From assembly GCF_016904955.1 (NCBI RefSeq), contig NZ_JADIKE010000027.1, positions 1 through 64,000 on the forward strand: a stretch of 64,000 nt of DNA. The letters run 5' to 3'. Both the position numbers and the translations under genes were made by a program. The notes below the pieces were generated by a model. It was not told the origin of the DNA. It was given only the letters and a program-made list of their open reading frames with translations, and did no database searches. Positions within the stretch are counted from its first letter, which is position 1. Each line of letters begins with the position of its first letter. The stretch comes from Dyella flava (GTDB taxonomy: Bacteria > Pseudomonadota > Gammaproteobacteria > Xanthomonadales > Rhodanobacteraceae). Of this stretch, positions 18,855 to 28,225 are shown piece by piece.

Positions 18855-19172
18855 TCAACTTGCACGTGAATCGTCGCTACTGTCCCGCGCATTCACCGCC
18901 GTGCCGATCGAATCGCGTTTGAGCGCTTCCTCGCGAGCGAACTCGATGATGTCGCCGACGCAGACGATGCGCCCGCGCAAATCTTCCAATGCCCCATCGA
19001 GCGACACACCTACACGCTCCTCGACCAGGAAGACCATTTCGATGAAATCCATGGAATCGACATTGAGCGATTCGAACGTGGTGGCGGGCGTAAGTTGCGC
19101 CACCGGCACGTCGAAATAATCTGCGATAAGCGCGAGCAATTGATCGCTCAAGGCGTCGTTGGTTGTTGTCAT
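18855..19172 (-). CDS. Acyl carrier protein, orphan
   Basis: A 105-residue carrier protein. SLNVDSMDFIEMVF contains the Ser of the DS(L/M) site that receives 4'-phosphopantetheine; the helix II that follows and LVEERVGV are typical. It is about 25 residues longer than housekeeping AcpP because of a C-terminal tail (residues 85-105, Asp/Ser-rich). No fatty acid or polyketide synthase gene is nearby. It is transcribed away from the large MACPF/P47-like operon and shares its 334-base control region, so it may serve that system. Confidence 0.85.
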   Translation of the reverse strand: MTTTNDALSDQLLALIADYFDVPVAQLTPATTFESLNVDSMDFIEMVFLVEERVGVSLDGALEDLRGRIVCVGDIIEFAREEALKRDSIGTAVNARDSSDDSRAS

Positions 19173-19231
19173 GGTTGATCGACCAGTCTTCGTGACAGGG
19201 ATATCTGTAGGAATATTGATGGTTTATCCAA

Positions 19232-19252
19232 TGACATTGCAATGACGTTGCA
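19232..19252. promoter_or_regulatory. Direct repeat TGAC(A/G)TTGCA in the divergent control region
   Basis: TGACATTGCA (19232-19241) and TGACGTTGCA (19243-19252) lie 11 bases apart, one helical turn, between the acyl carrier protein gene and the large operon. Such tandem half-sites often bind an activator. The rest of the 334-base gap shows an AT-rich patch (TTTTTTTT-CGAATGATATTTT) but no clear -35/-10 pair. Confidence 0.4.
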
Positions 19253-19506
19253 GTTTTTTTTCGAATGATATTTTCGCGCGTTATTCCGAGCGGCGGGTGA
19301 CGCATTACGTCATCACGCCAGCTTCACCCCGTTGGAGTCTCACTTAATGGGAGGGGGGGAATCGAAATCCAGGTTTAATTCCCCGAGCAGTCGAATACGC
19401 GACGCCACGTCGAGCGCAGCCTTGCGCCGGGCGTGCGTGGGATCAGGTACGGCCAACGCATTGAACGAACTTTCAATCCGAAAACGCTACTGAGCGAGGG
19501 GAAGTC

Positions 19507-22500
19507 ATGGATACGATTTTGCAGCTTGGAAAGACTGCAAACCTGTTTTTTGGATATCGCCCGGTATGGGTTCCTACAGCTGATTCACTGCCTTTTTTCG
19601 CGCCGCCTACGGCAGCGATTGCGCCGGTTACGGCAACACCGGTCAAGGTGCCATTTCCGGAGTGGAGCGCCACGCCGACCATTACGATCCATGAGTCGGC
19701 GGACAGCCTGTTGAATACGCTGTATGCGTATCAGGTCGCGCCCATGTCGGGCGATCCTGCGGGTATCGATGTGCCGGCCGGCCCGTTGGCGCTTGACGAC
19801 GCGGATCACACCGCAGCGCTCGCCGCCCTCGGCACGTTTCTCGGCCTCGATTTTTCGCAGGATCGCGGCTACATGCTGGTGACGATGACGCGCCCGGACT
19901 CGACCTGCACGCATCCATTCAGCGCGAGCCCGTCGTTCTTGCACCGCTCCGATTACCTCACGCCCGAAGCACAGGCGATCATCGACGCGCTCCCTCCCGC
20001 TGTTCCGCCGAAAACAGGCTCTGTGCTGTATGACTCGAAGATCAGCAAGGCGGATGCGGATCAATACGTGGCGGCGCTGTACCAGCTTGGAAGCCACTTC
20101 GTCGGCGAAGTGTCCAGCGGCGATATGTTGCTTCAGGTCTTCGCCTACGACGCCAAGCATTTCGAGTTGATTCGCAGCGCCTTCAAGTCGGATGCGACGG
20201 TCCAGCCAGATGGCAGCAAGGCCGTGGTCGGCCAGTTGGCCACGGCATGGGCGTTTATGACCTCGCCAGCATCGAACGGGCGTGGCTACGTTGCGGCGTA
20301 TGGCGCACTGCGTTGCCTCAGTCGCGATCCGTTGCTGGATGCGGCCATCAAAAAGGGCGACTGGGCCAATCCGTATGTGCCGACCGACAAGGCAAGTATT
20401 TTTGCCGCCGCCAACGCGTACAAGCTGATGTTGCCGCTGGTGCTGAATGTGCCGATCGCATTCATGCTGACGCCGATCGCCGACCTGATCGCCGACCCGC
20501 TGGTCTCCGGCCCCTGGGATCGCATCGTCAAGGGCGGCCTGCTGCAGAAGTACGGCGACAGCGTGCTCATCCCGCAGACCCGGCAGATCGATTACGACTG
20601 GACCACGATCTTCCCCGAGACTGCCGACACCGGCGCCGGCAGCATCATCACCCCGACCATCGATCTCTACCAGGAACGCATCGACCTGGCGAAGGTCAAC
20701 CTGCTCGGTGGCAGCATCGTCGCCGAAAATTTCAGGATGCAATCGTTCACCGCATTTTCGCAGGTGCTGCACACGACCGGAGGCGTCAACTCGGACACCC
20801 TGAAGTTGCCCAGCGATCAGATTACCCTGATCGCCCAGATCATCGACATGAGCCAGGCCGTGAAAACGCCTACGCTGTCGATGAGCGTCGATGGCCTGGC
20901 CAATCTCACGGTGGTTTGTGAAGAGATGTACGGCGCGATGGTGTTCGAGGCCGACGACAACGGCAGCTTGCAGCGCAAGGTCGCGATGGATGGCATTCTG
21001 TTTGCCACCGACAGCCAGCTCGACCCCAACAATGGGCGCGCCAGAATCTCGGTATGCGGTGTGCTCGCCGACAGCATCGATCCGGAGTTGTTTGGATCGT
21101 TGAAGCAGAGCATCCAGTTTTCGCTGGTGGCTGGTGAGTCGCTGTTGCATTCGCGCGGCCCCAATGCCGATACCGTGCGCGAACTGGAATGCACCTATCT
21201 GCTCTGGCTGGCCGGCCTGATTCCGGCCGACACCCACGATTTGGATTTGGCTGAGGCGCGTGCACGCGCCTTGTACCTGGCCAACAACGTCGCGACGATG
21301 GGCGGCGACGTCATTTACGTGCCTTACGTCACCTACGACTCGTACAACAAGTTCGTTGGCGACATGATCGATCAGGCTCGGACGCTGACCGGGCAGATTT
21401 CCGAATATCAGATCCGCATCACCGACACCGTCAACAGTTTCAAGGTGATGGATTCGATCGCGAACCTCAACGACAACGTCAAGCAGATCGGCGGCGTATT
21501 GACATCGTATTTCCAGGTGCTGGCCAGCGGGCGTGGCGCCATGGACGGTTATTACAACTCCGTGCTCAATCAGCTGAACAGCCAGCAGGAGCAGACTGCC
21601 AAGGACATCCTGTCGCTCGGCAAGAAGCTGGCCGATCAGCAGGCGGTGATCAGCCATGTAGGCAGCGACCCGGGCATCATCCAGCGGTTTCAGCAGGACT
21701 ATTCGGACTATGCCCGCGACCTGGTCGCCCAGTGTGTTGTATCCGCGGTGGAGGGCATATTCAGTCTCGGTCTCTCCATGGCCGCCATTCCCGGTGAGGC
21801 AGAAGGCGGTGTGCTGAAAGCGCTCAAGTCCATCAAGGATGTGTACGACAAGCTGCAGGCGGTGATGAAGGTCTTGCAGAGCCTGTCGGCGGTGGAGAAG
21901 GCCGCCAACAACATCAAGAACCTCAACGACCTGTCCAAGGACATCAGCGCGGCGAGCGCTGCCGGCACGCTGGATCTGCCCAGCCAGGTGGATTTGCAGG
22001 CGCTCGCCGAAAATGTGCGCGCGGCCCTGACCAATGTTCCCAACACCGGCAAGCTCAATCAGGACAAGGCCGATCTGATCGCCGCGGTCAACACGCTGGT
22101 CAATATCGGCACGGCCTTGCTGGAGGCGCAAACGCGCGCCAGCCAGATCGCGATGCAGATCATCAACCAGAACCGCCTGAAGACCATCAACGGCGAGCAG
22201 CAGGGCAAGCTCGATGGACTGACCAGCCTGCTGCATCTTGGCGACAGCAAAAGGGCGCCGGACATCAACAGCATCAACCTGATCGGTCTTACCGGACAAC
22301 TGCAGTATCAGCTCAAGCAGGTGCTCTCGGTGCTGGCGGGCACGCTGGAATTGCAGGACGGCGCGATCCAGTACGAATACTTCGGCCAGCCCACGCCGAT
22401 CACTTCGTTCAGCCTGCTCAACCTGCAGACAGTGATCGCGACGCAGGACAACGCGATCATCTCCGCGCTGCAGCAACTGAATCCGCCGCCGCAGGCCGTG

Positions 22501-25275
22501 CCCAAGCCGATCACCATCCGCATACCCAATGTACTGGCGTCGCGTGTGTCCGGCAGCAACGTATTCCAGTTCCCGATCGCGCTGTGCGGCTCGGAGTTCT
22601 ACAGCTACGACATGGTGCGCATTGACCGTGTGGTACCACGCATCCTCGGCATCAAGAGCAGTAACAGCGGCAACTACGAAGCGCACCTGAGCTGTCAGGC
22701 CAAGCCGTTCCAGGACCGTGACTACAATCGCGACGCGTACACATTCGCCACCTCGCGGCGTGACTTCGGGCCCTATGTGTACGACATCGCCACCGGCGTT
22801 GCCGAGTTTGGCACCAACACGGGGACCTTCGCCAAGCAGACGACGCACCTGACGCCGTTCTCGACCTGGGAAATCAGCCTGCCGTCCGATGTGCTCAACA
22901 ACCAGGGCATCGAATTCGACAGCTTGTTCGTCACCATCGAAGTGGACTTCTACATCACTGCCCACTACGACGATCCGGCGCTTTTGCGCCGGCCGACGTT
23001 GCGTTCGCCGATGCCGCAGGCGCTGAAGGCCATGGTAGGCCAGGTGAATAGCGGCAGCTCACCTACGCTGGCCAACCTGGAAGCGCAGATGTACCAGAAC
23101 GAGGCGGTGCTGCAGAAATGGGACGCGGTATTCAATGTCCTGTCCGGCCCGGTCAATGCCTTCATGTACCAGCAGTTCCAGCAGTACGTGAAGCAGCTCA
23201 ACCCCGGCAGTTCGGACAACCTGATGAAGGTCAGTGCGTACTACTGCGAGAACGTCCAGCAGGTCCACGGCTTCTGGTTCACCAATGTCACCAAGATGAC
23301 CTTCAAGCTCAGCAACCCGCTGCTGCAGTTCGTGCCCGGAAACGATTCCGTTACCGTCGTCCAGAACATCTTGAGCGGCAGCGTCGTGGTCGGCACGCTC
23401 GGTGTGACCGAGAACGGCTTCGATCCCACCAAGTGTTACCTGGTCGATCAGGATGTCAATTTTACCGGCAGCGGCGGGCAAAGCACCTTGACCCTGTCCG
23501 TGCATGGCGTGTTCGAGAACAACATGCAGGTCAAGCTGCGCTCCACCGGGCAGTTGCCGGCGCCGCTGCAGGCCAATACCGATTACTGGGTGGTCGGCTG
23601 GACCAGTACGGCGACCGTCACAAGCCTGCAGCTGGCAAGCACGGCCGGCGGTGCGCCGATCGTGCTGACGAGTGCGGGCAGCGGTACGCATACGGTTTAC
23701 GCGGATATCGAATGGGGCACGCCCAATAACGTCGACGTGTCAAAAAAGCCGTACGTCAACGGCAGCGTTGCGCTATCCAAGGTATCGGGCATCGTGACGC
23801 CGCCACCTGGGCAGGGTTCGTCGAGCGAAACGCATACGGTCGTGCTGGATTTCCCGGCCGGTGCGTTCACGCTCAACCAGTTCGCGGTCGATCCGCCCAA
23901 TTGGGATCCGAACCACCATGCGGTGCAGATATCCAATGCGTTGGCGAGCTACTACGCGACCAATGACATCAAATACCAGGTGCAGACGATCAACTACACC
24001 AATCTCAACCAGGACGTCGCGCTGCAGCCGTCCAAGTTCGTGATGAACGCGCTGACGACCAATGCCGGCAACAATATCCTGCAGATCCTGATCGCCACGA
24101 CAGGCGATGTGCAGCATGCGCATACCATCACGCTGAACGAGCCGATTCCTTATGACCCGAGCAACCCGATCCCGGGCGTGAGTGATTTCTCGGTCAGCCT
24201 GATGATCAGCACCAAGCTGATGTTCGATCACATCTTTGTCAGCAGCTTCAATCAGGGCGGCACCAATCTGCAGGTCAAGGCGATCGATCCCGGCAAGGAT
24301 TTCAAGGCGTGGAGTGCCGAGGTCAGCCAGGGTAGCGCGACCGGCAATGTGGACTTCAAGAATCCCTATACCATTCGTAACACCAGGACGAATTTCCGGA
24401 TTTCGTCCAGCGGCAATTCGTTGACTTGGGACTTGACCAGCCTGAAGTTTGAACGCTCGCCAGCCGCCGGCCTGGTGATGAACTATACGAACGGTACCGC
24501 GAGCCCGCCGACCGGCGGCACCAACGTCAATTTCGAGTACCAGCAGTATTACCCGCCGGTTTGCACTCGGGGTGGATGCAGCCCGGGAGGCTGGGGTAAT
24601 TGGCATGGTTCCAGTGCGATGGCGTACATCACGATGACCGGCGCCTATCCGCTGGAAGTCACCGGCGCCGGCAGCGCGCAGTTGGTCAAGTTCAGCACGG
24701 TCGAGCCGACGGTGACCTTCTCCCAGTCGTCCGACCTGAAACCCACCGGGGCTTGCGAATGCAACGACAACGATTTGAAGATCGCGTTGCTCAATAGCCT
24801 GGGCGATTCGGTGCCGAAGACGCTCAAGCAGTACATGCAGCAAATCACCTTCAAGCCGATCTCGGTGTTTGCCTTGGAGAATCTGCTGTTCCCGGCCGAG
24901 CAGTTGATCACCATGCGGCAAGCGCGCGTACCCGGCGATCTGCTGGTGGTGGGCAGCTTCCTGCCGAGCGTACGCAAGAGCGCCTCCTCGTACAACGTGA
25001 CCATCAGTGCATCGGCGGGCGCCAAAGGCGTGTTCGGTACTACCGCGTTCCAGAACGGGCAGGGTACGGGTAGCGCGACCGTCACCGGCCTGCCGAAGCA
25101 GTTCCAGTTCCAGTACGGGCCGATCAACCCGGCGCTGGGCGGCTTGGTCACCTACACCATTGATATCGAGGCGGGCACGGTAAGCCCGCCCCTGATGGTG
25201 GTGGTCGATCAGCCCGATCCGGATCACAACGCATCCGAAGTGATCCTGCTGCCGCCCGGTTATGCGACAAGCTGA
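19507..25275 (+). CDS. Giant protein (1922 residues) with MACPF-like N-terminus and P47/TULIP-like C-terminus
   Basis: No signal peptide. Residues 194-206 read LGSHFVGEVSSGD, close to the MACPF/perforin signature (aromatic)-G-(T/S)-H-(F/Y)-x6-G-G; the aromatic and the last Gly are replaced. The first 330 residues are paralogous to the gene at 28226 (shared LQLG..., GYRPVW, RIVKGGLLQKYGDSV). Residues about 600-960 are helical with a hydrophobic hairpin-like stretch (VVSAVEGIFSLGLSMAAIPG). From residue about 1185 (QMYQNEAVLQKWDAVFNV) to 1820 (FALENLLFPAEQ, VPGDLLVVGSF) it matches the two downstream proteins and resembles clostridial P47 proteins of the TULIP fold. A 100-residue beta-rich tail follows. 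GAGGGGAAG precedes ATG. Function unknown; a pore-forming or lipid-active toxin component is inferred. Confidence 0.7.
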   Translation: MDTILQLGKTANLFFGYRPVWVPTADSLPFFAPPTAAIAPVTATPVKVPFPEWSATPTITIHESADSLLNTLYAYQVAPMSGDPAGIDVPAGPLALDDADHTAALAALGTFLGLDFSQDRGYMLVTMTRPDSTCTHPFSASPSFLHRSDYLTPEAQAIIDALPPAVPPKTGSVLYDSKISKADADQYVAALYQLGSHFVGEVSSGDMLLQVFAYDAKHFELIRSAFKSDATVQPDGSKAVVGQLATAWAFMTSPASNGRGYVAAYGALRCLSRDPLLDAAIKKGDWANPYVPTDKASIFAAANAYKLMLPLVLNVPIAFMLTPIADLIADPLVSGPWDRIVKGGLLQKYGDSVLIPQTRQIDYDWTTIFPETADTGAGSIITPTIDLYQERIDLAKVNLLGGSIVAENFRMQSFTAFSQVLHTTGGVNSDTLKLPSDQITLIAQIIDMSQAVKTPTLSMSVDGLANLTVVCEEMYGAMVFEADDNGSLQRKVAMDGILFATDSQLDPNNGRARISVCGVLADSIDPELFGSLKQSIQFSLVAGESLLHSRGPNADTVRELECTYLLWLAGLIPADTHDLDLAEARARALYLANNVATMGGDVIYVPYVTYDSYNKFVGDMIDQARTLTGQISEYQIRITDTVNSFKVMDSIANLNDNVKQIGGVLTSYFQVLASGRGAMDGYYNSVLNQLNSQQEQTAKDILSLGKKLADQQAVISHVGSDPGIIQRFQQDYSDYARDLVAQCVVSAVEGIFSLGLSMAAIPGEAEGGVLKALKSIKDVYDKLQAVMKVLQSLSAVEKAANNIKNLNDLSKDISAASAAGTLDLPSQVDLQALAENVRAALTNVPNTGKLNQDKADLIAAVNTLVNIGTALLEAQTRASQIAMQIINQNRLKTINGEQQGKLDGLTSLLHLGDSKRAPDINSINLIGLTGQLQYQLKQVLSVLAGTLELQDGAIQYEYFGQPTPITSFSLLNLQTVIATQDNAIISALQQLNPPPQAVPKPITIRIPNVLASRVSGSNVFQFPIALCGSEFYSYDMVRIDRVVPRILGIKSSNSGNYEAHLSCQAKPFQDRDYNRDAYTFATSRRDFGPYVYDIATGVAEFGTNTGTFAKQTTHLTPFSTWEISLPSDVLNNQGIEFDSLFVTIEVDFYITAHYDDPALLRRPTLRSPMPQALKAMVGQVNSGSSPTLANLEAQMYQNEAVLQKWDAVFNVLSGPVNAFMYQQFQQYVKQLNPGSSDNLMKVSAYYCENVQQVHGFWFTNVTKMTFKLSNPLLQFVPGNDSVTVVQNILSGSVVVGTLGVTENGFDPTKCYLVDQDVNFTGSGGQSTLTLSVHGVFENNMQVKLRSTGQLPAPLQANTDYWVVGWTSTATVTSLQLASTAGGAPIVLTSAGSGTHTVYADIEWGTPNNVDVSKKPYVNGSVALSKVSGIVTPPPGQGSSSETHTVVLDFPAGAFTLNQFAVDPPNWDPNHHAVQISNALASYYATNDIKYQVQTINYTNLNQDVALQPSKFVMNALTTNAGNNILQILIATTGDVQHAHTITLNEPIPYDPSNPIPGVSDFSVSLMISTKLMFDHIFVSSFNQGGTNLQVKAIDPGKDFKAWSAEVSQGSATGNVDFKNPYTIRNTRTNFRISSSGNSLTWDLTSLKFERSPAAGLVMNYTNGTASPPTGGTNVNFEYQQYYPPVCTRGGCSPGGWGNWHGSSAMAYITMTGAYPLEVTGAGSAQLVKFSTVEPTVTFSQSSDLKPTGACECNDNDLKIALLNSLGDSVPKTLKQYMQQITFKPISVFALENLLFPAEQLITMRQARVPGDLLVVGSFLPSVRKSASSYNVTISASAGAKGVFGTTAFQNGQGTGSATVTGLPKQFQFQYGPINPALGGLVTYTIDIEAGTVSPPLMVVVDQPDPDHNASEVILLPPGYATS

Positions 25276-25299
25276 GATAACCGGGCGAACGATACGGAG

Positions 25300-25341
25300 G
25301 CCGGCCCGCGCGCGACCGCAAAGTCGCCGCGCGGAGCCGGC
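25300..25341 (+). terminator. Strong GC hairpin between first and second genes of the operon
   Basis: GCCGGC...CGCGCG.CGAC pairs with GTCG.CGCGCG..GCCGGC around the loop CGCAAA. No T-run follows, so it is an attenuating or RNA-protecting hairpin rather than a full terminator; it could lower expression of the genes downstream relative to the giant first gene. Confidence 0.45.
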
Positions 25342-25395
25342 GGTCGAATGTAGCAATGGCGCGTCCATCATCGCCAACCAAGCCAAGGAAACCTC

Positions 25396-26790
25396 ATGAA
25401 CACCAGCAGCGCTGCCACCAAGGCGCAACTGTTCCAAGAGATGTACGCGAAGGGATCGGTATTGAACGGCTGGAGTGCCGTACTGAATATCAACGGCGAC
25501 TACCTCGCGCGGCGCGTGCGCAACCAATGGCCCATGGATCAGGCCGGAACGCACAGCGTTACCTTGCTCAGCGCGCAACCGTTGCCGCCCGGTCCAGGCG
25601 TCGCCAATGCGATGCGCGGTGTTGGACAGATGACCTTCGTCTTGGGCGAGCCGCAAATAAGCGTGGTGCATGGGCGTTCGGCGCTCGCCATCAGCCACCC
25701 GGTGCAGCAGGTGCTCGGTCGTTCGGGCAAGGCTACAACGATGCCGACTGCCGCCGACGCCGCAAGTGTCGCCTGGGACACCGACAGCGCAGTGAACGTG
25801 CCGGCTCATCCGGCGGCACGCGTGGATATCGAAGTGCCGCTGGTCGTTCGTCCCGCCGGCAGCGGCGCGTCCGGCTTCGACATCGTGCTTGATACGGCAG
25901 CTGCGTCCGCGGCGGCACACCATCTGCCCGCGGCGGCAGGAGACGGCGGGGCCTTGGTTCAGCACTTGGTGAATGTGCTGGGCGACAGTAACGGCAAGCT
26001 GCTGGTAGCGACTGTCGACGACAGTACCCAGGCTGATACGCCGGCGTTGCAGCCACGTTCGCTCGCGCTGCTTACGGTGCGCACTCCCGGCGGGAACCAG
26101 GTGCTGCAGGTGCACTTCGCCACGGGCGATACGCCCGCGCCGACCGGCACCGGGGTCGATCTCGGTGAACCGCTACCGGTCGTCGACGGTGCGGACTGGT
26201 CATTGATGTTCAGCAGTCAAAAAGTATTCCAGGACGTTGTCGCGCCGGAATTCAATACGCTTTCGCAACATGTGAAGCTGGCCGCTGCCGCGCCGCCCGC
26301 CGGCCATGGCGCGTGGTTCCTGCAAACGCAGAATCGCATGTATTTCGCGGGTACCGTGGATTGGGGCAACGCCATGCCGCCGGTAAGCCAGCAGGCGCAA
26401 ATCGGGCTGAACTTCATCGGGTCGCCAAATGAGGGCCTGGTAGTGTCCACCTATACCGACCCCGGCGCGAACGTCGACCTTCAGTTCGATATCGCCCAGA
26501 ACTACCCCGTGAAATGCAGCGGCAACCCGGGGCAGCAAACGCTGAGCTTCGCTGGTACGCAGGCGACGGTGGCCGGTGCCGGGGTGGCCGAGAACACCTT
26601 CAAGCCTTATCTGGATCAAATTCTCAGCCAGGAAATCCGCAGCGATCTGGATGCGACATCGCTGGCCTCGCTGGCCGCATTCGCGTTGCGCACCGTGCGC
26701 TTTCCTGGTGACGAGACGGTGATCGATGCGGTGCAGATCCCTGGCGACCTGGTCATGGTCGGCAATTTCGATCCCGACACAAAGGCTTGA
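25396..26790 (+). CDS. P47/TULIP-like protein 1 (464 residues)
   Basis: No signal peptide. It opens with QEMYAKGSVLNGWSAVLNI and closes with FALRTVRFPGDE and VQIPGDLVMVGNF; both ends match the C-terminal module of the giant protein and the next gene. This pattern (GWxxV near the start, FALKNxxFP and PxDLxxxG at the end) recalls the P47 proteins of botulinum clusters, which have a lipid-binding TULIP fold. It is more diverged than its neighbour, with Ala/Pro-rich insertions around residues 110-190. AAGGAAA precedes the ATG. Likely co-transcribed with its neighbours. Confidence 0.6.
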   Translation: MNTSSAATKAQLFQEMYAKGSVLNGWSAVLNINGDYLARRVRNQWPMDQAGTHSVTLLSAQPLPPGPGVANAMRGVGQMTFVLGEPQISVVHGRSALAISHPVQQVLGRSGKATTMPTAADAASVAWDTDSAVNVPAHPAARVDIEVPLVVRPAGSGASGFDIVLDTAAASAAAHHLPAAAGDGGALVQHLVNVLGDSNGKLLVATVDDSTQADTPALQPRSLALLTVRTPGGNQVLQVHFATGDTPAPTGTGVDLGEPLPVVDGADWSLMFSSQKVFQDVVAPEFNTLSQHVKLAAAAPPAGHGAWFLQTQNRMYFAGTVDWGNAMPPVSQQAQIGLNFIGSPNEGLVVSTYTDPGANVDLQFDIAQNYPVKCSGNPGQQTLSFAGTQATVAGAGVAENTFKPYLDQILSQEIRSDLDATSLASLAAFALRTVRFPGDETVIDAVQIPGDLVMVGNFDPDTKA

Positions 26791-26805
26791 GCCAAAGGAT
26801 TTCCG

Positions 26806-28212
26806 ATGCCCGCAAGCCCCGCGACGTTAAGCAACCTGCTGCAGCAGATGTACCAGAACAAGGAGGTACTGCAAGGCTGGGATGCCGTGATGAACCTGCT
26901 GGAGAGTTCGGTCAACACGTTCTTCATGGCGCAATGGAACCAGCAGACTGGCCAGACCGGCAGATTGTCGATCGCCGTCATCTGGTGCGAAGGCGTGCTG
27001 CCGGTGCCGCATGGCCAGGGGTATTACACCAACGTCACACAGTTCAACGTCGAGCTGGGCGCGCCGCTGTTTCAGTTCACCAGCGGCCGCAACGAAGTCA
27101 CGGTGCGCCAGGATATCCTGCAGGGCGCATCGCGCCTGGGCACCATGGTGGTGCCGCAAAACTTCAACCCGGCGACCGCCAACCTGTCGCCCAACGATCC
27201 GCGCGTGGAATGGGCCAATCCACAACCGGTGGACATGTCCAAGCACCCGTACCTGTCCGGCACGGTGGCACTGCAACAGGTGCAGGGCATCGTCAACAAT
27301 GCGCAGTCGCTGGTGCTGTCGTTTGCGCAGGGCGCGTTTACCTTGAATGCGTTGACCATCGTGGGGGTGGACAATACCGTGCTGGTCAACCAGCTCAAGA
27401 GCTGGTTCGCGACGCACCAGATCCGCTATGTGCTGGCCTCCATCGATTTCCAGAGCCTTGCCGGCTCGCCCGGGCTGACGCCGCGATCGTTTCGTTTCAA
27501 CGTCGTGACCACCAATGCCGGCAATACCATCGTGCAGTTGCTGATCACCACTAACGGCAGCACGCCGTCGAGCAATGTGATCAATGTCAACGAGCCGATT
27601 CCCACCGCCGACGGCTTGACCTGCACCTTGATGATCAGTTCGCGCGTGCTCTACCAGGACGTGTTGACGCGCGGATTCAACAACCACGGCGGCGGTTTTT
27701 CGCTGATTCCGCTGCCGCCGAAAAACGGCTACAACGCGTGGTATGCCACCATCAATCCGCAGATGCATTTCCAGGGCAGTTTCAGCTACGGCAATTGCTG
27801 CAATCGTCATGATGTGACTTACAGCGTGTATCTGGGCGGCGACTACACCGGTACGGCCACTGAAGGTTTCGCGCTCTCGCAGCAGATTCACACGCAGGGC
27901 AATGCGCCGGTCGACATCACCGTGTCGGCGCGTTACGCGGTGGCCTTGTCCGGCAGCGGGCAGGGCCAGGCGATCCGGATCGTGCCGGGCACGCCGTCGG
28001 TGACGGTCAGCGGCGGTGCCGAAGGCGAGATGAAATCGCGCCTGCAGGACATTCTCAATAACGACATTCGCAACTCGATGGCAGGCGTGTCGTTTTCTCC
28101 GGTGACGTATTTCGCCTTGAAGAACCTGGTTTTTCCGGGCAACTTGATCAGCATGAGCCAGGTGCAGGTTCCCGCCGATCTGCTGATCGCCGGCCGCTTT
28201 TCGCCAAACTGA
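26806..28212 (+). CDS. P47/TULIP-like protein 2 (468 residues)
   Basis: It opens LLQQMYQNKEVLQGWDAVMN and continues with a segment ESSVNTFFMAQW; the GWDxV...VN pattern is the best match in this locus to clostridial P47. Its end is FALKNLVFPGNL and VQVPADLLIAGRF. Alignment by eye to residues 1185-1820 of the giant protein is clear over the whole length (TNVTKMTFKLSNPLLQF against TNVTQFNVELGAPLFQF, then TTNAGN and NEPIP in both). No signal peptide or membrane segment. It starts 16 bases after the previous stop with AAAGGAT upstream. Confidence 0.65.
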   Translation: MPASPATLSNLLQQMYQNKEVLQGWDAVMNLLESSVNTFFMAQWNQQTGQTGRLSIAVIWCEGVLPVPHGQGYYTNVTQFNVELGAPLFQFTSGRNEVTVRQDILQGASRLGTMVVPQNFNPATANLSPNDPRVEWANPQPVDMSKHPYLSGTVALQQVQGIVNNAQSLVLSFAQGAFTLNALTIVGVDNTVLVNQLKSWFATHQIRYVLASIDFQSLAGSPGLTPRSFRFNVVTTNAGNTIVQLLITTNGSTPSSNVINVNEPIPTADGLTCTLMISSRVLYQDVLTRGFNNHGGGFSLIPLPPKNGYNAWYATINPQMHFQGSFSYGNCCNRHDVTYSVYLGGDYTGTATEGFALSQQIHTQGNAPVDITVSARYAVALSGSGQGQAIRIVPGTPSVTVSGGAEGEMKSRLQDILNNDIRNSMAGVSFSPVTYFALKNLVFPGNLISMSQVQVPADLLIAGRFSPN

Positions 28213-28225
28213 GGCGCTGTTGGTA

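Noticed and set aside
19585..22965. A very long open frame (over 1100 codons) on the minus strand
   Set aside because: It is antisense to the giant MACPF/P47-like gene, has no ribosome site, is rich in Arg/His as expected of a GC-rich shadow, and shows no family motif. The plus-strand gene has clear paralogues.
23773..26115. A 780-codon minus-strand open frame
   Set aside because: It crosses two plus-strand genes and the hairpin between them and has shadow-type composition.
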